Positions 63,111 to 64,000 of a DNA stretch of 64,000 nucleotides are shown here, piece by piece. The stretch comes from Nymphaea colorata. Taxonomy: Eukaryota; Streptophyta; Magnoliopsida; Nymphaeales; Nymphaeaceae. The notes under the pieces are model-generated. The model was not told the origin of the DNA. It did not search any database and saw nothing but the letters and a program-made list of their open reading frames with translations. Both the position numbers and the translations under genes were made by a program. The stretch covers positions 6,994,608 to 7,058,607 of the forward strand of contig NC_045142.1 in NCBI RefSeq assembly GCF_008831285.2, read 5' to 3'. The stretch's first letter is position 1, and each line of letters starts with the position of its first letter.

Positions 63111-64000
63111 TGCCCTGGATTTTGGTCGCATCCCTCGTGGTGCGACACGATCACGGGATCAGAGATTCAGAATCCCGCTGGATTCATCCGGCGTTTTTGT
63201 TTTCCATGTTTGCTGAACGCTGCAATTTCGTGATTAAAAAGGGATTTGAATCCCACTTCAACCGTCTAATCCCATCCAATCAAACGCGCCATTAGAAGAA
63301 AACCAAATGTGCTATAACGCGTCCGTGGGTCGTTTAAGAAAGGAACCGAAGTTGATCTTACCGCGACACCCATTTGTTCTCAACGTTCTTCTGTCCACTG
63401 CTTGGTAATCCTTGTTTGTGATTAGAACACCAAGTTCCAACACCCATATTTATAATCATATTCTAAAACCCTCAAGGCGTGTTTGGTTTACATCATAATA
63501 GGGTTTGACAAAACTCATTTTTGTTTGGTGGCTCTTTTTTCAAGGGTCATTTGATCCATTGGAAATATGAAGTTGGGAATAAGTATCCAAATTTTTTTTA
63601 GGAATTGAAGAAATAAAAACAAAATTCAAATTTTCAAAGCCCCTCTGTGTTTGCTGAACTTGGGTTTATGTTACAGGAAATAAATTTTTCAGTTTCATAA
63701 GAAATGAAAGATGAAAAAAAAAGAATCGTTTGATTAACGAATGCTTTTTGAACCCAAAGGAGGCTGCTACATGACCTCTAATTTTTAACAAAGAATAAAT
63801 TCAAATTTTCTTAAGTAGTAAAATTTTATTTTTGAAAAGCTTATGGCTGGTGGTGGCCCTTGCTAGATTCCCCTTGGCTCTGTCTGCATGATTTAGCCAT
63901 AGAACAATTAATGCTACAAATACAAAAATATCAATACTTATAAAATGGTTGCCTCTTAACTTCACAACATATTTTAGCAGCCTCAAATCCAACCATAATG
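63111..64000. other. distal intergenic region upstream of BMS1
   Basis: No gene is supported. From about 63475 the words GTGTTTGGTTT and TTTGTTTGGTGG recall ends of common plant MITEs, but the other end would lie outside the window. Confidence 0.5.

Noticed and set aside
1-64000. CRISPR array, operon, rRNA gene or phage-like module
   Set aside because: None seen; all five genes are spliced eukaryotic genes and the repeats are microsatellites, tandem duplications or MITEs.

Overview
This is nuclear DNA from a flowering plant. Five spliced plant genes occupy about 40 kb, separated by AT-rich intergenic DNA full of (TA)n, (GA)n and (TA)n(GA)n microsatellites and short non-autonomous DNA transposons. 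Introns reach about 2.8 kb. The protein set (NOT4-type RING protein, RMND1/DUF155 protein, plant NT-C2 protein, SUMO E2, BMS1 GTPase) is typical of angiosperms; I cannot place the species more closely.

Layout. 3-638 (-): decayed retroelement-like coding fragment. 641-2616: promoter and 5' leader of a NOT4-like RING/RRM/C3H gene, coding on + from 2624 to 12320 in 12 exons (1024 aa). 12321-15060: 3' UTR and intergenic DNA. 15061-23562 (+): DUF155/RMND1-family mitochondrial protein (RETARDED ROOT GROWTH type), 7 exons, 428 aa, with an upstream ORF. 23563-28886: intergenic. 28887-31059 (-): NT-C2 (EEIG1/EHBP1 N-terminal) protein, 3 exons, 656 aa. 31060-41047: about 10 kb of repeat-rich DNA with transposon relics. 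41048-44651 (-): SUMO-conjugating enzyme SCE1/UBC9, 5 exons, 160 aa. 44652-49463: repeat-rich DNA with an intact hAT-like MITE. 49464-62412 (-): ribosome-biogenesis GTPase BMS1, 18 coding exons, 1197 aa. 62413-64000: BMS1 leader, promoter and intergenic DNA.

Four of the genes have informational or protein-fate roles: mRNA decay/ubiquitin, sumoylation, small-subunit ribosome assembly, and (by family) mitochondrial translation. The NT-C2 protein probably acts at membranes. They are separate transcription units, not an operon.

The most notable observations are a U12-type AT-AC intron in BMS1 (53862-54184) that GT-AG gene callers would miss; an in-frame, strong-context upstream ORF before the DUF155 gene; a Cys-His-Asp arrangement in the C-terminal domain of the NT-C2 protein; two hAT-like MITE insertions with perfect 8-bp target-site duplications; and a strong cryptic splice donor inside SCE1 exon 1. 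All exon models were read by eye from splice signals and reading-frame continuity; transcript ends are estimates.
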